64,000 nucleotides of DNA from Asparagopsis taxiformis (lineage: Eukaryota > Rhodophyta > Florideophyceae > Bonnemaisoniales > Bonnemaisoniaceae): the NCBI GenBank assembly GCA_030407315.1, contig JALQPE010002403.1, forward strand, positions 186,001-250,000, read 5' to 3'. The stretch's first letter is position 1. Each line of letters begins with the position of its first letter. Under the pieces are notes generated by a model. It had not been told where the DNA came from. It saw nothing but the letters and a program-made list of their open reading frames with translations, and ran no database searches. Shown here one piece after another: positions 54,801 through 60,490 of this stretch. Position numbers and translations under genes: made by a program.

Positions 54801-55947
54801 CGATCCGACCTTCATCACCATCTTCCTCGGCAGCTACTACACGCTCACCCAGAAATGAGCGAGCAGCTTGTGCAATAGGGCCTGCACCTACGGAGCTCGC
54901 AGGATTTGTCATTTTCGGTGCACTTTCTTTGTTCGATGAATCGGCGCTTTGGGTGGAATGATGATTCTCAGTGCTATTATGCGCATCACGCACCATGTCA
55001 GTTTCAAGTATGACATGTAAAGTAGATAGAAGACAAACAGCGCCTTCAGCAACGTTCAAGTCTCTCTCGACCGATTCGTATCGCTTTCCCGCTTGGATCA
55101 TTCCACCGAACAGGGCGGAGAGGACCGAGGTTCTTGGAGCTATCGTAGAACCACTGGTCATTGCGATGCGATTGGCGACATGGATCCATGCCATTGGTTC
55201 GATCTCAAGATGCTCAATAGCAATGGCACCTAAATGCATGGCACCAGCTACTAGAGCTGTTCGCAATGAGTTGGTAGAGAAAAAGGAAAGAGCGGGAGCA
55301 GCATCAGCGCGTTGGACTTCATAAGAGGATGCAGCAAGGGTGAGGAGACGTGTACTGAGAGCGACAGCAGTTTGGCACGAAGACTTGGAAGAAATGCATT
55401 GACGCGAAACGACTGCCAGACAGTGGGTAGCAACATCACAGAGGCGGAGGATCGCGTTAACGGCCTTGAGAATGGAGACATCATGATGATTAGACTGAGA
55501 AGCAGGCGGGCACAAACGATGAATGGCACGACGGCGGGCAGCAGTGCCAAATTTGACTCTGGCTGATTGCTTTATGTCTGTGACTGGAAGCCGTGGGCGT
55601 TTTGTTGCGAGACAGGCGAGGAGGCGTTCGAGAGCGTTACAAGCAGTTTCAAGCTCTGCGGGGCTGGTAGGAAGGGCGTCTGCAGCAGCACGAGCCTCTG
55701 CGAGCATAAAGACGGAAGCGACTTGTATGAGCGTGCTTCCGCATGACTGAATAACGTCTGAAATGGTCTTGCGGTCGTTTGGAGGTGTTTTGATGTATTC
55801 GGAAAGGGAAATTGTGGTGCCGTCATCCAGAAGCAACTGGAGAGAATGGAGAGATGCAGCTGAGAGTAATCGACGAGCAGCTGCATGGTCGACGGTGGAC
55901 TTGTCATGGTAGTGGACGAGGACGCGAACGGCGAAAAGTTGCTCCAT
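39835..55947 (-). CDS. BIG: Giant UBR-box E3 ubiquitin ligase, BIG/UBR4 (calossin) family
   Basis: One uninterrupted frame of 5,370 codons, close to plant BIG (about 5,100) and animal UBR4 (about 5,200). Much of it is helical repeat. Recognisable parts: a UBR box (about 1410-1470) with the Cys/His spacing of the family (CTYTTTG, CYTCDLAGSEGVCSVCARVCHEGCEL, FCDCGAG); a beta-propeller-like stretch after it (about 1680-2050); a ZZ zinc finger (about 2594-2640, RCDSCGKVCEQEWWHCNDCEDFDLC in type); a second Cys cluster (about 3421-3480, CPRCSRS to CNECGYC); and the C-terminal UBR4 ligase module, including CVVCGDGFMC near 4970 and the following Cys/His residues. Plant BIG affects auxin transport; UBR4 recognises N-degrons and works in protein quality control. 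The ATG at 55947 is the first in frame. Confidence 0.93.
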   Translation of the reverse strand: MEQLFAVRVLVHYHDKSTVDHAAARRLLSAASLHSLQLLLDDGTTISLSEYIKTPPNDRKTISDVIQSCGSTLIQVASVFMLAEARAAADALPTSPAELETACNALERLLACLATKRPRLPVTDIKQSARVKFGTAARRRAIHRLCPPASQSNHHDVSILKAVNAILRLCDVATHCLAVVSRQCISSKSSCQTAVALSTRLLTLAASSYEVQRADAAPALSFFSTNSLRTALVAGAMHLGAIAIEHLEIEPMAWIHVANRIAMTSGSTIAPRTSVLSALFGGMIQAGKRYESVERDLNVAEGAVCLLSTLHVILETDMVRDAHNSTENHHSTQSADSSNKESAPKMTNPASSVGAGPIAQAARSFLGERVVAAEEDGDEGRIAARTVYQACEEYAIRAGESDGMMGLLSRLFIAAGRQCRQESIEEQVVSISEGTPTSQPDESDASSDGPNSRTESPPFTLDVFDQRSKDGFAISTNVAQGLEADPEQAERIERHREVGALALDTLAHWVSRSHSLQQYAELDFTEFSVNICQSAGFFYLSNSSASYDLRAAMADFGSLIGPILVRNIGDLPSPSREMKWSSVVRSLTNSCQKINPILTGVLSCSTESVIIRSLLTAFFERKDEPEYAIEPNIESSRGLPSENVLTLLLSLLSEENAVEVVGMIANHIITSTNERDNSYSSLSHRTSSLIILSDAISLAMGIREHCESTRIAISTLYNRDSDGLIDPILPRYEPEKGNLDFSDGIMKCSEEKLQQLVAVLGNVPNLLDSICQVASLRRWKNPIGAADKTRDVKTGGFPRQADRRISVIHYHFFWGCLMLQKSLHLLDTVHHFGFDGVIPSSEDVQKVSFSSPFLCMKALRSPSLNKYITEQINERAGGSLQLLYTAECMAILHPLNGKLTDHAYIFSDGDMVSFISSVLMNSVDILSDYVSEDVTTNFTSLRQVFEKTSSIEFDNVDDKLLNRPPLETNMTTALAMFSCLQLAMCYVRAMGISNMTELLGDAIISVGHLLDRLNSEQLSAMSKVVFEVSKFVIILPQSSPHLSRAILWFLERFIVLTFESSGTLKGKPSEVARFIARVSGLNKIMDYETPSAFRVHLFCKFAQESGSDNEFDQNALRVALGMSEVSEEYGSAVAQWLTNELPKFSLKTSLSTLLIPLEESAVAVSAHAQSLSFLTQACESCDVWRTVTIDSLCQLLLSDETTFGMRMIRRSVMQSATLNDGLLAVFERIVGADFTVDASRILLKLFEISKKLFCEEADITLESRIRLLNFIVRVSICYGRISRGIQKEQTLSPLLLEPTVFELVFNSLQTVTAKLQSNPGNKSAKHLVFFLCSLLESMNIGLNGDRQPYFAECFRPKTDSNDTEKSEPLDVPKLPARGNSTNTTSESENVSSKDPDVHAPRTREDVENTALCTYTTTGSQFVEQHWYFCYTCDLAGSEGVCSVCARVCHEGCELAYSKFSRFFCDCGAGSDPQQENASHTMSASEDGEGSNSNSHEPQTQSLAAGQFKKRKSCKCLKDSKRPEVNSPPKPTVIDGPEPQSPSIDRGRDIALELQLHELLVTEFSSIKKFSLETDSQHWQQLHEGFRKVATSPNGIDCILKSVQFLIEEIDNSHDQTGTDKSAEWTSLEELRDEFEKCLVSSSSQKSCENRKMAKLTRLLKNGSFEATSKNNQDDRTGSLISYSSFEKILAVGDQSGVIEFVDAKEALTQTGGPLEKLTPSHASRASVAFEIRDIQFHPENSNLLLVTGRDRVVVLARNVASASDVWRNIDIEIGLSQYDGSNMDNRLIGASWVEGQDTMLIVITAHFVKLFDVASDTFSPCFFAKVPSIQEATVDANRNSGEPVIIAACLVPIVNPVAQKESYFVLVVTSENNLFICHGSSHGTQSPEFVLCGKLGSGRNDSRMLQVSRMAYLSTESSIVISYRSGLFLCLRVSFRIDQGQIQASFKSLHLCDEIEGAESDMQFVPVPGVGCTFIFFRKGEALKSGGVFHMSQDGAVAVHSFSGNATGSFLGLSPFSPSHMKGEPALGGSFLVLDDGSLHRVDLVESSPRLQKQEESVFSRIVEARRLRALKSRYSQKDSALGYNPVPETVGFFEKCRLVSESITIEGLDIDQDPSLNYERMGVTLAGSGGDCVLSAKENEPLRFTARIENQSLVVVGARLCFGGTDRSRNRVPAEVKVFGRTLKWSSQNGVKRWLDIPLSVPESIRSPQKVSFELTPRLAHGDGRTTGDGFVALDSLELFAVSTIEFTERKLLFESEKSQHLEKLQKQREASHQDKSRRYPNLSPVDFDTFKPKELKHPLTQDQAAILALLSIVDGTQYQVAEKGGNILLEINNLWSTTFDGSKSRDPTFLEHILKPCVKWCAQNHLLDQETSATSILSGANIVLSQAVRETNETYISQQISNGALPKIGNIEKCLFSLGGLARALISCGCALDEGQSSTWIRSYGEMMPSDNLVDQALLSHDGLGRTGRALYKSSYSTTIDVIDIIVARMVRDKLNGLQSGPNEQSTSHTLLIRFLCSLDQKMRLSAAQRLIELFDSPHEATMNIGSPVESVVASLLVSNFRKQSDQPQGSQTVTTEPEAGNDDADNGTQRWAYRCDSCGKVCEQEWWHCNDCEDFDLCTHCLRSSKPCVQGSHREDHILIRGSVADEGHEQSNADGREEQISPASLAIQRGIRGLTNEFLSQVLNFHNDSKGLQGKWRFLDAVETIAQLLSSHTPAELRIERLKGFFESSFVPSLHEEMKRMAADLKALTNGQHMSANASQNSGVVFLMLRVLLAARGSTTPAHLHEHNIPMALFSLLEAMHARMRTLVQKGVHESIPTRDLGPTEKFMSLGVWNNGVPGLSYDLLAPNGNRRQTGTTHDMDLQVAEDLGLERSIFLNVMIATLQVLDYSFRSAASSLITEQMRSLPRYVLCDIINFCETISPALQDSSLLQDVASTATKLLSTLSLDNRNAVNEVLDKYLYKEQCSRLKGAIEAHKPEDRLISYDTAIEIASILENLHRAACRHPATWRSFVIDNEHVLSAVYDTTRICEGQMQVKALCLIAGGVAVSEEYCCKVMRNLPLLDHDGQDCPPTGTTESILPRANTEDGVTDVLRNHISLSDLIHASGSIRQTSSMIFKNDNFQILDFFVQQVMLKSQIREARDAAANTVSFAIARAAAESENDGFVRALHSAFVKGLESMPYAGDLASSLMLCLRLFIEGCQEDIFGLQSQSLLTSLTAKITSLLKSRCNLLVSHPNARLYGRLSGILDLDGYYLEADPCTTCSSSMWDASERRECRLDAIRAETKYTDSAIMHRLAPVHEISSISVKVVDPRRSRRVKRIDVLYSSRTVADAAELKNAAYPWKRLRSLELGATTTEARVDLIVPVATANIKFYFAEFHSIHDVLQPVPNGDAQGRREDNTAAPTTGSRRGITTTRPNENLQCPRCSRSVTDRHGICRNCHENAYQCRQCRNINYENLDGFLCNECGYCKHGRFEFSITGKPTHVAESIQNEEDRKKASKIIEKETGNVHRCMEQLKRTRSNIIQSLVAGIPVEETKDRTKPHGTARIGLADLFDSVVPRSDMAVLEAILEGQTSQDIEETANSAQGVSVTEDAIADNNGSADASDREQNTVVGRNVAPPLGRSRGESQSKSQQSDGTVISRTTSSLAVIYAKECRAIFSTMSRGIRVLAMTRAELVRYANTIGGRRLQYANDIDLNTPEDVADVHAPFLLSEETRKVDYAQTRRSACCYGCTQSFISKCVRLVQAIMKRDGAATSIIHNSDLSISMLQICSLCEKTGVRDNIRDLITYLVNDNIHATELICKELANKIEFCIDSFETIDSHSVARFEMAVLESTANLDDCCWEERLRLVTRILFKASKYALTCSSVAESIILPCLRVALRLMRSDSELVQIESVSAVEAFGSVTDAASHEGFNPQTVENSETETEDVEQSIPLNLAQESLRSPDVPVAPAGVPVNDQNRRIELDEDMGTPRITVNAESHEVAIVGLTDGHLQGTVRETLRVDERRPSIRVGSDLMSGSGAPSSVGTAFDGPMSDEEVGDSQNTGQAIDMATMNKILENNHDSKLLTADVSQWLEGKYSHSAWIADMKERAGELLQREKPNSPTESFNNSLRLKSCFQGWKRVGRENVTNDQDHGSDGKDHPFHKLSVQEDNWIVRLMLFTPCESVRREACTLLELICGHEENLQLQLLDVLTGPALSLAADVGENSKEFFDLLETTLTSRSHRRYLIAKQFLPRLAALIRSRAERLICLEAAAESSLRLVNFLEGYSLKRLLSVLRQTLEVIPPDRTTLREKLFEVDNNKLVLSLQRAYICVRKLISLRTRLTDDSGSQLCEVLLSKDFLFVGPTVPAVVSACVAELKTANERNDAQAVAILLEQLCLMLCPERKEPVCFLALNKAPTQEEYIRGSMSRNPYPSTSFDGPLMRDVKNKICKDLDLPGLLEDDFAMELLVAGNVVKLDLPIMAVYEHVWKRSSASSMASSIQPAQISRTFGIRRAIHTNTGRSNGTSSRSGGLRSTILSFRRLQSERDSLEEDTRTEVRADPPMVVVYRLSGLDGEATEPIVDALPTETGDEQDMEELYGDTIVFGEVGGLEVLFKLLGVVGSWGDDAETVVRVPALRLLRASCEVAQNRALLAKSAGAVSTLLDCAASAFEHAQGSPAAVLSAESLLIAAEQILAQQRKELETRTAAASDEAVVPTHDPEEVMGRVRVFLGRLAVATSPKAENSILHLLPFLIQGVPGAIDLVLDHFFVDWDCIDANDGEQQKARQLGTVLSATPRDLRGNAFASRAIETKIGNRATEYISARFPIPRSEHKEKWEDGLQGKAPPLVLRLLTGLSLFLRSDGGPQSAGTMLRNILQEQTRFVPALCQLEMAVSENSIGTTTEELLEALARDDEIREEIEKERSTIRKARREAALASRVAILQETGLSVRTSDGFHTSAEESKEERADSSGNQKSAVMELIDELPDEVGPSCVVCGDGFMCRPEEALSFYVFCKKVPLDLLSESPPGAGSRTGSESGTNQGGSARLDWELWCSSRARGSPGLPSRSNNSSCYTTVTHLNAIHPSCHKEAARVDRGSRRDEWDGASLRNSQTRCNNMFPVRPPIIFKQNVSGTDLGAIKSAKASYTAAVDGYFGRLSSLGRTSLSQSNTTLYDLGRSMLRFAEGGSAVFSEHSKGGGPHSNACLIPHMVQLAIYIIEMSGPARNGNDDGLKANEMLKTQEAALSKYLREEEVGDITYYLASALVLRNLEEWNADVVQFVKRGMREAGMKSAIMLRLVGFSDLINRAMKSDIVVTKDEHWLEGLARHIGSDETFAERFGDTVNERWENSIRQIEDWGSMVAAISSTLERLSKNELENELIVDSIGSALQ

Positions 55948-56599
55948 GAGGGAGGCAAGTGCCGAGGAAAATCGGCGAGCAAGAGATGAAACTCCAGCAA
56001 CAGCTGGGGGCTGGAATCGAACAGTTGGGTAGCGACTTGTTGAGTGAGAGATAAGGAAGTGATTCCAGGTTAACAGACGTGTATTTTTGACATCACATTG
56101 TCACAAGTTATACATTTGTATAAAAAAATCGACACCAGAGTAGTGCACCGGGACCGACTAGACCAAGCCCCCGTTCGGGGCGTTTCCAACTGGGATCACA
56201 CGTGTTGGTGGTGTCACGGGTCATATATGGCCGTTGAGATTTTTCCAGTAGATTTGAAAATGTGTAGCACCAATCGTAACGCTATACGCCAACACAGTGA
56301 GCGGTCGATCATCCTCTGCACGTGTCACAGGAGCACCACCAACACATGGACTTCAAGCCAAGTCGCGCCAGTCGACTTTGACAACTCGCTAACGATGTAG
56401 CTGCGCCAGTAACATGACGACAACATCGTGCGTAGGTAAACATTTGCGTCGTTACCGATAGAGGTTTAGGCAATTGGAATGTTCCAAGCAAGGCATCCAT
56501 CAAACATCGCTCCATAGGTCACAACTGCGTTGTCTGCAAAATTATGTATAATTTTCAGATGCACCCGAGCAACAACATAAGGGCAGGTGCTGAGAAACC
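55948..56599. other. Divergent intergenic region
   Basis: 652 bp between the starts of the giant ligase and the nucleotide-sugar dehydrogenase genes. No clear promoter motif, RNA or conserved open frame was found. Confidence 0.5.
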
Positions 56600-57949
56600 A
56601 TGTCCGACCAACATCAATCTCATTATTTCCACTCTCTCAAACATTTGTTAGATTCAAAAGCAGCTAAATTGGGAGTCATTGGTCTCGGCTATGTCGGCCT
56701 TCCGCTCGTTCACCTCCTCCATTCGTCAGGCTTCAGTGTCATTGGTTTCGATAATGACCCCAGCAAAATCCAAAAGTTAACTAGTGGTCTGTCCTATATT
56801 CAGCACATCAAGCCTACCGTAACCCACCAATTATCCAAGTCAAAACGTTTCAAGCCTACCACTAATTTTGACGACCTCACCCAATGTGATGTGTTTATCA
56901 TGTGTTTACCAACCCCCGTTGGTCCCCACAACGAACCCGATCTCTCCTACGTCTTTTCGACCGCAAAACGTATCGCCAAAGTTATGCGACCAGGAACATT
57001 GGTTGTTTTAGAATCAACAACCTACCCTGGTACAACAGACTCAGATCTCGTGCAAATTTTGAATGCCTCTCAACTATCCCTGGGTCGAGAATACTTTGTA
57101 GCATACTCACCAGAAAGGGAAGATCCAGGTAATGCACATTTCTCTACCAATATGATTCCAAAGCTCCTGGGAGGCGTAGACGATCGATCAGGAATCCTCG
57201 TTGAACTGCTCTACAAGAAAGGTGGATTTCCGACCGTTCACGTCTCCTCAGCTCGTATAGCTGAATGTGCAAAGCTCCTCGAAAATTCATATCGTGCTGT
57301 GAACATAGCATTCGTGAACGAACTAAAGCAAGTCTTCGACACAATGGGTGTGAACATTTGGGAGGTTCTTGACGCTGCTGAGACAAAGCCATTTGGATTT
57401 CATAGATTCAACCCCGGCCCAGGCATTGGTGGTCATTGTATTCCTGTTGATCCATTTTATCTGACTTGGAAAGCGAAGGAAACAGGAATACCGTGCAACT
57501 TCATTGAGCTTGCAGCAATTGTGAATGCCAAAATGCCGTCCGTCATCGTCGGAAGAGTACAAGCGTCTTTTAATGACAGCTGTAAAAGCGTCAGGGGAAG
57601 TAAGATTTTGTTGCTTGGAATTGCGTACAAGCCGAATGTAGATGATATGCGTGAAGCCCCAGCTCTTGATATCTGGGAGAAATTGCTCGACCTCGGGGCG
57701 ACTGTAGACTATCACGACCCGTTCATTCCTATCGTGTGCCAGACGCGCAAGCATCCAAGGTTATCAGGTCGAAAAAGTGTTGAACTGTCGCAACAGATGA
57801 TCCTAGGTGCAGGTTATGATGGTATTCTTCTAATAACCAACCATGATAACTTTGAAGGATACTCCTTTCTGAAAGGGTTTGGAGGTATTGTAGTGGATAC
57901 AAGGAATTGCATTCCATCTACTTTAGGAATCAATCGTGTTATGGCTTGA
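56600..57949 (+). CDS. UDP-N-acetylhexosamine (UDP-GlcNAc-type) 6-dehydrogenase
   Basis: A 449-residue member of the UDP-glucose/GDP-mannose dehydrogenase superfamily. The NAD fold is at 24-35 (LGVIGLGYVGLPL); CLPTPVG and LESTTYPGTT follow; the central domain has the conserved E-KLLENSYRAVNIAFVNE region; the catalytic Cys280 lies in PGIGGHCIPVDP; and the C-terminal domain has GIAYKPNVDDMREAPAL. The GGHCIPVDP form, rather than the GFGGSCFPKD of eukaryotic UDP-glucose dehydrogenases, places it with bacterial WbpA/WbpO/TviB enzymes that oxidise UDP-GlcNAc or UDP-GalNAc to the uronic acid. It is intact, has no signal peptide and should be cytosolic. Codon use resembles its neighbours, so any transfer is old. 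Confidence 0.88.
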   Translation: MSDQHQSHYFHSLKHLLDSKAAKLGVIGLGYVGLPLVHLLHSSGFSVIGFDNDPSKIQKLTSGLSYIQHIKPTVTHQLSKSKRFKPTTNFDDLTQCDVFIMCLPTPVGPHNEPDLSYVFSTAKRIAKVMRPGTLVVLESTTYPGTTDSDLVQILNASQLSLGREYFVAYSPEREDPGNAHFSTNMIPKLLGGVDDRSGILVELLYKKGGFPTVHVSSARIAECAKLLENSYRAVNIAFVNELKQVFDTMGVNIWEVLDAAETKPFGFHRFNPGPGIGGHCIPVDPFYLTWKAKETGIPCNFIELAAIVNAKMPSVIVGRVQASFNDSCKSVRGSKILLLGIAYKPNVDDMREAPALDIWEKLLDLGATVDYHDPFIPIVCQTRKHPRLSGRKSVELSQQMILGAGYDGILLITNHDNFEGYSFLKGFGGIVVDTRNCIPSTLGINRVMA

Positions 57950-58634
57950 GAATGTACCGCAATTCACTTCGACTTGAATTCTTTCCAACTTGAAGAACAT
58001 GCTGTACTAAGAGTTATGATAACACATAGCTTAAGTAGTTTTCGTAGGGGGAAGCGGTCAATTTCTTTGCGTTCTAGGTACAAGCGTGTTGTGCACAAAT
58101 TATCTTTAGGCTAGATGTGTCAAATTGGATCTCAATGGTTGCCAGAAGCGACTTTAGAAATAGGTACCGTCAACGGGATTAGATGGTTTCCATATTCCTA
58201 CTTCGTGACCATAAGCTGATCAACGTCATCCAAAGATGGTGAGAGCAGTAAAACCATCAGAAAACATATCCGTTGCTACATGTATGATTGATGCAGTAGT
58301 CTGGAGACATCTCGACAGAGACAACCTGGTGAAATCAAAATAAGATTGGGAGCCAATATAGGCTAAATAGGTAGCGAGTTTCCCAAGATCGAATGATGTA
58401 CAGGCATGGCCCATCTCAGGTCTAGGGGTTGTACAGCATGCATTTCCCATGTATTCCAAACCCCGTAAGTTGTAAAATCATCAAAAGAGGTATGAAGCCT
58501 TTTTCATGACATTTCTAATCGTTGGAAAATTCCGGGCGCACAACCTGCTTCCGTGATCAATGTCAATGATTGTTGTGAATAACACATATCTCATTGAAGC
58601 AGAGAAGCAATAGAAGTGTCTCCGTTCTTTGAAA
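57950..58634. other. Intergenic region
   Basis: 685 bp between two plus-strand genes. Short open frames only; nothing recognised. An upstream exon of the following gene could lie here. Confidence 0.4.
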
Positions 58635-60482
58635 ATGCCCCAATACGCCCTACGTACTGAGTACCAGTGGAATGGTGAACTGCAGCTATCTGCTGGAGAG
58701 AAATCAATTTGCCACAACCAGAAGTTTCAAGCTTTTGCAGCGGTACGAGCTGAAGCAATACTACAAAATGGCTTGACGTCGGTCAAACCACTGCAAGAGG
58801 AACCGTTTTCCAGTTTACCAAATGGTTTGGTGAACGCTATTCGGGACGAACATTTTCGAAAAGGATTTTACGACCATCTTGATAGTGCAACTTTCGATAT
58901 TGTGAGAACATCATGTCTTCAAAGATTAAACCAGAATGCTGGTGATGGATCTATATTACTAATGGAACGGGAAAAAATGCTCAACCGCCAAGTTGTCTTA
59001 CTTTCTCTCGTTTCACCTCATGCTGTAATATCATCTCTTTGTGAATGGGCAGAGAGACAGACTCTACCTGAAAAAAGAAAACTTTTCTGTAATGCACTTG
59101 CAGCAATTGAGAATGCCGTGGCCTATCGGACGTCTCTAGATGAACCGGGAACACTGGTTTCGTGGTTTAACAAAGCCTGTATTGAGAGCTGTAAATCTGA
59201 AAATGGTGGAAGAATGTCGCGTCTCTGCGCAACAGTTTCCCAGCTATTAATGTCATATGAAAGTACCTTAATTGCTCCGCTCAATATTCAAATATGTCTC
59301 CAGTTTCTCGTGAAGCCACTTTTAAAGCTGGGTTACATTACGGAAGGTTACGAAGTTATTCGTGCTATATTCAGCAATAACCATAAGAATCGTACGATAA
59401 GAATCACAGAGAATGGATTCATTACGGATGTTCTGGATTTAGTCTGCACTGCAGCTTCAATTGAGAACAGGAGAAACGGGAAAATGGCAACTGTAGAGCA
59501 CGCTTTTCTTTCAATCAGCACCATACTCTCGAATTTATCACAGACATTTGCAGAGAAATATGCGGCAAGAATTCATCCACGCACTACATTGCCATTGCAG
59601 TGTCGAGTGCACCAGTTTTGTCCTGATAGGGAAGAACTCCTCACAGCGCATTTGAAACAACTTTCATTGTCATTCGAAGACGCATTCAACTCTGTGAACG
59701 GTTTATGTTTGAAATCATGTGAACGCGTGATCGTTTTATTAGTAGGCTTGATATCATTTGAGGCAAGCACAGAAGTTGGCAAAGGTGATCTTCTCGGAAA
59801 TTCTGCAGAAAAACTCAGTCATGCAGAACAGGAGGCAACCCAGTCTGAATTTGTATGGATTTTAGCTCTTGCTCGCCAACTTCCGATGCTCACTTCGAAA
59901 GAACTAGAAGTCTTCCTTGACAGCATGCACCCCAAGGTTTTGACAAGAGCATTTCCTGGTACAGGATATAAGATAGGCCGAGAGAGTATCACTTGCAAAC
60001 AATATTTTGGAGAGCTGATGGCCTCAAACTTGGGATTTCGAGCTATCTCGTTGTTACTGAGGGACTCAGAATTGTTAGCAACCATAACCTCTGACGATCT
60101 CGCAATTTTGCGGGTTACCCGTATGCTATGCTTCTTTGTTTCTTCGACTATAAAAGGGTGTTCTGGAGCGATTCTACCGAGGGCTGTTTTCCGTTCGATT
60201 CTTTCTGACTGTTTCGAAATGGCGGAAACAGCTTGTGGGGATGACCAATCTTATCACCGCACTCACAACGGATTTGTTGATATTCTTACGGCAACGGTGC
60301 TTGAAGTTTGTCGAGAAATGTCGAAAACAGCATTGCTGGTTCACGATTACGATGCTCTGGGGCAGGTCTCACAACTAATAGAGGAAAAAAAGCACGGCAA
60401 CGCGATAACAAGCCACCTTGCAAGAAATGCTGCAATTGTTTTTAAGGAAGTTGATGAGAGTCCATATGCGATGGATGTATAG
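58635..60482 (+). CDS. Unknown large helical protein
   Basis: A 615-residue protein from the ATG at 58635 (the frame opens two codons earlier at a TTG). It is almost wholly alpha-helical in composition, with evenly spread Leu and amphipathic patterns that suggest HEAT/ARM-like repeats. There is no signal peptide, membrane span or known catalytic motif. The Cys content is fairly high. I do not recognise the family; fast-evolving scaffold proteins of DNA repair or mitosis often look like this, but that is only a comparison. Coding status is supported by the length of the frame (617 codons) and protein-like composition. Its stop is 8 bp from the stop of convergent MutY. An upstream exon is possible, because the first residues (MPQYALRTEYQW) do not look like a typical start. 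Confidence 0.7.
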   Translation: MPQYALRTEYQWNGELQLSAGEKSICHNQKFQAFAAVRAEAILQNGLTSVKPLQEEPFSSLPNGLVNAIRDEHFRKGFYDHLDSATFDIVRTSCLQRLNQNAGDGSILLMEREKMLNRQVVLLSLVSPHAVISSLCEWAERQTLPEKRKLFCNALAAIENAVAYRTSLDEPGTLVSWFNKACIESCKSENGGRMSRLCATVSQLLMSYESTLIAPLNIQICLQFLVKPLLKLGYITEGYEVIRAIFSNNHKNRTIRITENGFITDVLDLVCTAASIENRRNGKMATVEHAFLSISTILSNLSQTFAEKYAARIHPRTTLPLQCRVHQFCPDREELLTAHLKQLSLSFEDAFNSVNGLCLKSCERVIVLLVGLISFEASTEVGKGDLLGNSAEKLSHAEQEATQSEFVWILALARQLPMLTSKELEVFLDSMHPKVLTRAFPGTGYKIGRESITCKQYFGELMASNLGFRAISLLLRDSELLATITSDDLAILRVTRMLCFFVSSTIKGCSGAILPRAVFRSILSDCFEMAETACGDDQSYHRTHNGFVDILTATVLEVCREMSKTALLVHDYDALGQVSQLIEEKKHGNAITSHLARNAAIVFKEVDESPYAMDV

Positions 60483-60490
60483 AGATTCTT

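Noticed and set aside
56600..57949. Bacterial contamination as the source of the dehydrogenase
   Set aside because: It lies without any break between clearly eukaryotic genes and has no neighbouring bacterial genes.
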